This document shows positions 6,624 through 11,547 of a stretch of 11,547 nucleotides of DNA, in pieces. Origin of the DNA: DASZMJ01 sp035551935 (GTDB lineage Bacteria; Planctomycetota; Planctomycetia; Isosphaerales; Isosphaeraceae); NCBI GenBank assembly GCA_035551935.1, contig DASZMJ010000222.1, positions 1-11,547 of the forward strand, given 5' to 3'. The notes beneath the pieces were generated by a model, which saw only the letters and a list, made by a program, of their open reading frames with translations, searched no databases and had not been told where the DNA came from. Position 1 is the first letter of the stretch. Every line of letters starts with the position of its first letter. Made by a program: the position numbers and the translations under genes.

Positions 6624-6823
6624 ACGCCGCGACGCCCGCGTCGCCGCCGGGCCCCGGTCGGGCACCGGACCCGTCCGGGGTGCGGGCCGAGCCTTCGGGA
6701 GGGGCGAGGCCCTCACCCGGCCCGGGCGGGCCCGGGCGTCCGGCCGGGGCCCGGCGGCGACGACCTGATCCCGTGACCTCATCTCAAGACATAAAGAACT
6801 GGACGCGAAGCTCCGAGGGGGCA
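6624..6823. other. hairpin-rich spacer between kdpA and kdpB
   Basis: These 200 bp are unusually long for a kdpA-kdpB gap and contain no gene. Several GC-rich inverted repeats are visible: CCGGT-N5-ACCGG (6654-6668), nested within CCCCGG (6652-6657) and CCGGGG (6675-6680); GAGGG/CCCTC (6699-6714); and overlapping CCCGGG palindromes at 6721-6726 and 6731-6736. The last 40 bp before kdpB are less GC-rich and carry GAGGGGG (6815-6821), the kdpB ribosome-binding site. No T-tract follows the stems, so full termination is not predicted. mRNA stabilisation, processing or partial attenuation is possible. Confidence 0.5.
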
Positions 6824-8965
<2,142 letters not shown>

Positions 8966-8988
8966 ATGATGGGATGGAGATCTTTGCA

Positions 8989-9552
8989 ATGATTCGCGAG
9001 ACCATCAACGCCCTGCTCGCCTGCGTCGTGACGTTCGTCCTCTGCGCGGTCGCCTATCCGGCGATCGTCTGGGGCATCGGCCACACGGCATTCCCGCACC
9101 AGGCGGAGGGGTCACTCATCGAGCGCGACGGCAAGGTGATCGGCTCCGAGCTGATCGCGCAGCCGTTCGCCTCGCCGAAGTACTTCCAGCCCCGTCCCTC
9201 TGCGGTCGACTACAAGGCGGATGCCGCCGGCGGCTCGAACCTCGGGCCGAAGAACCCGGCCCTCCGCGAGCGGATCGTCAAGTCCGTCGCCGCGCTCGGC
9301 GCGACCGGCTCGAACCCCGCCCCGGTCGACCTCGTGACGGCCTCGGGCGGCGGGCTCGACCCGCACATCAGCCCCGAGGCGGCCCTCTTCCAGGCCCCCC
9401 GCGTCGCCGAGGCCCGCGGCCTGCCGCTCGACCGTGTCAAGGCCCTGATCGAGGAGCACACCGAACGCTCCGGCGCGATCGTCGGCGCGCCGCCGCGGGT
9501 CAACGTCTTGCGGCTGAACCTCGCGCTCGACGACGATCGATCGGCGTCTTGA
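8989..9552 (+). CDS. kdpC: KdpC, K+-transporting ATPase subunit C
   Basis: The 187-aa protein has one N-terminal transmembrane helix (about 8-30) and a soluble domain that contacts KdpA/KdpB; it is thought to raise ATP affinity in the pump. Family motifs are all present: GSELIAQPFASPKYFQPRPS (52-71), GGSNLGPKN (81-89), TASGGGLDPHIS (117-128), a QAPRVAEARG segment (135-144) and the closing PRVNVLRLNLAL. ATG 8989 has GGAG 9 nt upstream and is preferred over the in-frame ATG 8974, which has no ribosome-binding site. The stop overlaps a possible TTG start for the next gene. Confidence 0.96.
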   Translation: MIRETINALLACVVTFVLCAVAYPAIVWGIGHTAFPHQAEGSLIERDGKVIGSELIAQPFASPKYFQPRPSAVDYKADAAGGSNLGPKNPALRERIVKSVAALGATGSNPAPVDLVTASGGGLDPHISPEAALFQAPRVAEARGLPLDRVKALIEEHTERSGAIVGAPPRVNVLRLNLALDDDRSAS

Positions 9553-9563
9553 CCGCGGAGGGG

Positions 9564-10706
9564 ATGCCGCCCGTGCCCAACGTCGAGCCGGCCCGACCGA
9601 CGCCCGAGCAGTTCCTCAACCTGATCCGTCGCCAGGAGCGCGGGCGGCTGAAGGTCTACATCGGCTCGGCGGCGGGCGTCGGCAAGACGTACGCGATGCT
9701 CCGCGAGGGGAACCGCCTGCGGGAGCAGGGGGTCGACGTCGTCGTCGGCTTCGTCGAGACCCACGGCCGCGCCGACACCGAGTCGCAGGTCGGCGACCTC
9801 GAGGTCATCCCGCCCCGGTCGATCGAGTACCGCGGCGTCACCCTCCGCGAGATGGACCTCGACGCCGTCCTCGCGCGACGGCCGACCGTCTGCCTCGTCG
9901 ACGAGCTCGCCCACACCAACGCCCCCGGCAGCCGCAACCCCAAGCGCTACCAGGACGTCGAGGACATCCTCCGCGCCGGGATCCACGCCATCACGACGTT
10001 GAACATCCAGCACCTGGAGAGCCTCTACGACCGCGTCGAGCAGGCGACGGGCGTCCGCGTCAAGGAGCGCGTGCCCGACTCCGTGCTGGCCGAGGCCGAC
10101 CAGATCGTCAACGTCGACGTCTCGGCCGAGGACCTCCTGGAGCGGCTCCGGGCCGGCAAGGTCTATCCCCCCGAACGCGCCCAACGGGCCCTGGCGAACT
10201 TCTTCACGCCGGCGAACCTGACGCGGCTCCGGGAGCTGACGCTGACCGAGGTCGCCCACCTGATCGACCGCCGCACCCGCCGCGCCGAGGCCGACCGCGC
10301 CCCGGGGACCGCCACCGACCGAGTGATGGTCGGCCTCTCGAGCCGCAGCCCCAACGCCCCGGCCTTGCTCCGCAAGGCGTCGCGGCTGGCCGACCGGCTC
10401 AACGCCCCGTGGTACGCCGTCTACATCCAGACCCCGTCCGAGGACCTGACCCGCATCGACGCCGCGACCCAGCGGACGCTCGGCCGGAGCCTCGAGCTCG
10501 CCCAGCAGCTCGGCGGCATCCCGATGACCTTCAAGGGCCCCGACGTCGTCCGCACGATCCTGGCCTTCGCGCGCGAGTACGAGATCCGCGTCATCGTCAT
10601 GGGCAAGAGCCATCGACCCTGGCACCGCCGCCTCTTCGGCGGCTCCATCCTCGATCGCCTCGTCCACGAGGCCACCGGCGTCGACGTCATGATCGTCGAC
10701 GTCTGA
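9564..10706 (+). CDS. kdpD: truncated KdpD: N-terminal sensor plus universal-stress domain, no kinase
   Basis: The 380-aa protein covers only the first part of the usual ~900-aa KdpD sensor. The KdpD ATP-binding domain (about 25-235) has Walker A GSAAGVGKT (34-42), VVGFVETHGR (60-69) and the Walker B-like LVDELAHTNAPGSRN (111-125). A universal-stress-protein domain (about 252-380) ends GKSHRPWHRRLFGGSILDRL plus VDVMIVDV. The four membrane helices, GAF and histidine-kinase domains are absent; the frame ends in a clean stop at the natural end of the UspA fold, so this looks designed rather than broken. Similar stand-alone KdpD N-domains are known in cyanobacteria. It is cytosolic and may modulate the operon's separate kinase. 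SRS (260-262) and WYAVY (283-287) partly match the reported cyclic-di-AMP motif of S. aureus KdpD. TTG 9549 (overlapping kdpC) and GTG 9573 (better spaced from GGAGG at 9557-9561) are alternative starts. Confidence 0.9.
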   Translation: MPPVPNVEPARPTPEQFLNLIRRQERGRLKVYIGSAAGVGKTYAMLREGNRLREQGVDVVVGFVETHGRADTESQVGDLEVIPPRSIEYRGVTLREMDLDAVLARRPTVCLVDELAHTNAPGSRNPKRYQDVEDILRAGIHAITTLNIQHLESLYDRVEQATGVRVKERVPDSVLAEADQIVNVDVSAEDLLERLRAGKVYPPERAQRALANFFTPANLTRLRELTLTEVAHLIDRRTRRAEADRAPGTATDRVMVGLSSRSPNAPALLRKASRLADRLNAPWYAVYIQTPSEDLTRIDAATQRTLGRSLELAQQLGGIPMTFKGPDVVRTILAFAREYEIRVIVMGKSHRPWHRRLFGGSILDRLVHEATGVDVMIVDV

Positions 10707-10737
10707 TCGCGACGGGTTGCAACGTGCCGAAACCCGG

Positions 10738-10759
10738 CGGGTCTCGCCCTCGAGACCCG
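10738..10759 (+). terminator. perfect hairpin downstream of kdpD
   Basis: CGGGTCTCG-CCCT-CGAGACCCG is a perfect 9-bp GC-rich stem with a 4-nt loop, 31 nt after the kdpD stop. No U-run follows, so it would be an atypical intrinsic terminator; such bare hairpins are common at operon ends in GC-rich genomes. It marks the likely end of the kdp transcript. Confidence 0.55.
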
Positions 10760-10777
10760 ACGCGCCCTCTCGAATGA

Positions 10778-10906
10778 GCGGAGGTGGTGGAGATCGCGAA
10801 CCGGTCGAGGCGGCGGGAGAAGCCGGCCTTCCTCTTCGTCAACAACCGCCTGGAGGGCAACGCGCCGGGCACGACCGAGGCCGTCGTCGTCGCGATCGCG
10901 CCGTGA
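10778..10906 (+). pseudogene. 3' remnant of a DUF72 (YecE-like) gene
   Basis: An open stretch of 42 codons ends at TGA 10904-10906 and contains KPAFLFVNNRLEGNAPGTTEA. This matches the characteristic C-terminus of DUF72 proteins, where a strand with VNNxxEGxAP closes a TIM-barrel-like fold. The full family is about 240-300 aa; everything upstream is missing, and the frame is closed by a TGA at 10775-10777 with unrelated sequence and the kdpD hairpin before it. GTG codons at 10784/10787 could in principle start a tiny ORF, but a functional product is unlikely. Recognition rests on this short motif from memory, so the family call is moderate. Confidence 0.55.
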
Positions 10907-10909
10907 GGC

Positions 10910-11407
10910 TCAGAAGCACATCTTCCCGTGGACGTCGCAGATGTCGTACCCGTTGGCGCGGTCGTTGTAGACCGGCCCCAGGGGCAGCGTGGCGGCACTG
11001 CGCAGCGCGAACCGCCCGTGCCTGTCGTTGACGGCCTGCTTCAGCGCCGTCGCCGCGTCGGCCGCCACCGGGCCGTCGAACAGCCCGAGCGGCCGCGGCG
11101 CGTGGGGCCGCAAGTCCTCGGCGAACAAATGCATCCGACCCGCGGGGGCCCGCGGCACCCACGCCCGCCGCAGGCAGGGCCGCAACGTCTCCAACAGCAC
11201 GTCGAAGCGGTCGCTCGGCACCTCCGGCGCGGCGCGGCCCTCGCCCGCCCGCCCGTCGCGGTAGCCGACCCACACCGCGACGCGGCCCGTCAACACCCGA
11301 TGGTACGCCAGCTCTTCGACGAGGCGCTCCAGGTTCCTCACGAGCCACGCCCAGAGGACCGAGGGCTCGTCCGTCGGCTCGCCGAAGCTGCCACCGCGCG
11401 ACAGGAC
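10910..11407 (-). pseudogene. C-terminal fragment of a Y-family DNA-polymerase-like gene cut by an IS
   Basis: Reading leftward, 165 residues run from VLSRGGSFGEPTDEP through LVRNLERLVEELAYHR, VAVWVGYRDGRAGEG, LRPCLRRAWVPR and HGRFALRSAATLPL to the stop after DICDVHGKMCF. This looks like the little-finger and C-terminal region of ImpB/MucB/SamB (UmuC/DinB-type) translesion polymerases common in planctomycetes. The catalytic palm, with its metal-binding acidic residues, is missing. The coding sequence ends abruptly at a CTAG (11408-11411), where an IS630-type end begins, and an in-frame TAG lies at the junction. A GTG at 11341 could give a 143-aa fragment, but it would lack the active site. 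Its stop lies 3 bp from the convergent DUF72 remnant. Confidence 0.75.
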
Positions 11408-11408
11408 C

Positions 11409-11547
11409 TAGTGGATCGTCACTCGGTAATTTTCGGGTAAGATGGCCTCCCTTGTCCGGCCGCATCGAAGTCCACGGGGAGGTTCGTCATGGCCAAGAAG
11501 TACGTCCTGAAGCTGACGGCCGAGGAGCGGGCCGAGCTGGCCCGCCT
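11409..11547 (+). mobile_element. IS630-family element, left end only
   Basis: The element begins at the TA of CTAG (11408-11411), exactly where the polymerase-like reading frame breaks. The end reads TA-GTGGATCGTCACTCGG and is followed by an AT-richer leader and a transposase start at 11489. TA target use fits IS630/Tc1-mariner chemistry. The far end and the other half of the interrupted gene lie beyond the window. Confidence 0.7.
11489..11547 (+). CDS. IS630-family transposase, N-terminal 19 residues (partial)
   Basis: ATG 11489 is preceded by GGGGAGG (11476-11482) with 6 nt spacing. The product begins MAKKYVLKLTAEERAEL and continues off the window. The K-x-Y-x-V/L-x-L-T-x-E-E-R-x-x-L opening is typical of one IS630-family transposase subgroup, preceding the helix-turn-helix region. 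The catalytic domain is not visible. The different N-terminal motif and end sequence show that it is not a copy of the element at the left edge. Confidence 0.72.
   Translation, partial: MAKKYVLKLTAEERAELAR

Noticed and set aside
4949..6823. Upstream extension of the kdpB frame through kdpA
   Set aside because: The extension is an R/G/A/D-rich shadow of kdpA. KdpB proper begins near 6824 after a ribosome-binding site.
6773..6823. GTG 6773 as an alternative kdpB start
   Set aside because: In frame, but it lacks a ribosome-binding site and adds residues not typical of KdpB; ATG 6824 has GAGGGGG just upstream.

Overview
The window is very GC-rich DNA with NNC/NNG-biased codons and frequent GTG/TTG starts. 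It fits a planctomycete of the Isosphaeraceae/Gemmataceae type. That placement is inference from base composition, the style of the proteins and two IS630-family ends, since no marker gene is present.

The core (465-10706) is a high-affinity potassium uptake locus with non-classical regulation. A sigma-54-dependent response regulator (465-1808) is followed by a hairpin and a 183-bp gap. The gap holds a widely spaced inverted repeat (TTGACGC...GCGTCAA) and a near-consensus -24/-12 sigma-54 promoter (1944-1959). From that promoter a tightly packed operon runs in one direction: a KinB-like membrane histidine kinase, a receiver-TPR protein without a DNA-binding domain, a 58-aa single-span membrane protein, then kdpF, kdpA, kdpB, kdpC and a short kdpD. 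The first three genes overlap by ATGA and the rest lie close together, except for a 200-bp hairpin-rich spacer between kdpA and kdpB.

KdpFABC is the K+-pumping P-type ATPase. KdpA carries all four selectivity-filter loops, and KdpB carries DKTGT, TGES and the D/K pair in the membrane. The KdpD is only the N-terminal ATP-binding and universal-stress-protein part, with no kinase, and no kdpE is present. The likely reading is that the kinase and the AlgB/NtrC-like activator replace KdpD/KdpE and drive the operon through sigma-54, with the truncated KdpD and the receiver-TPR protein as modulators.

The edges are eroded by mobile DNA. The left end is the 5' end of an IS630-family transposase on the minus strand, whose element appears to stop at a CTAG at 133-136. 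Downstream of kdpD come a perfect hairpin, a 3'-terminal remnant of a DUF72/YecE-type gene (+), and a convergent C-terminal fragment of a Y-family DNA-polymerase-like gene (-). The latter is cut at a CTAG (11408-11411) by a second, different IS630-family element that runs off the right end.
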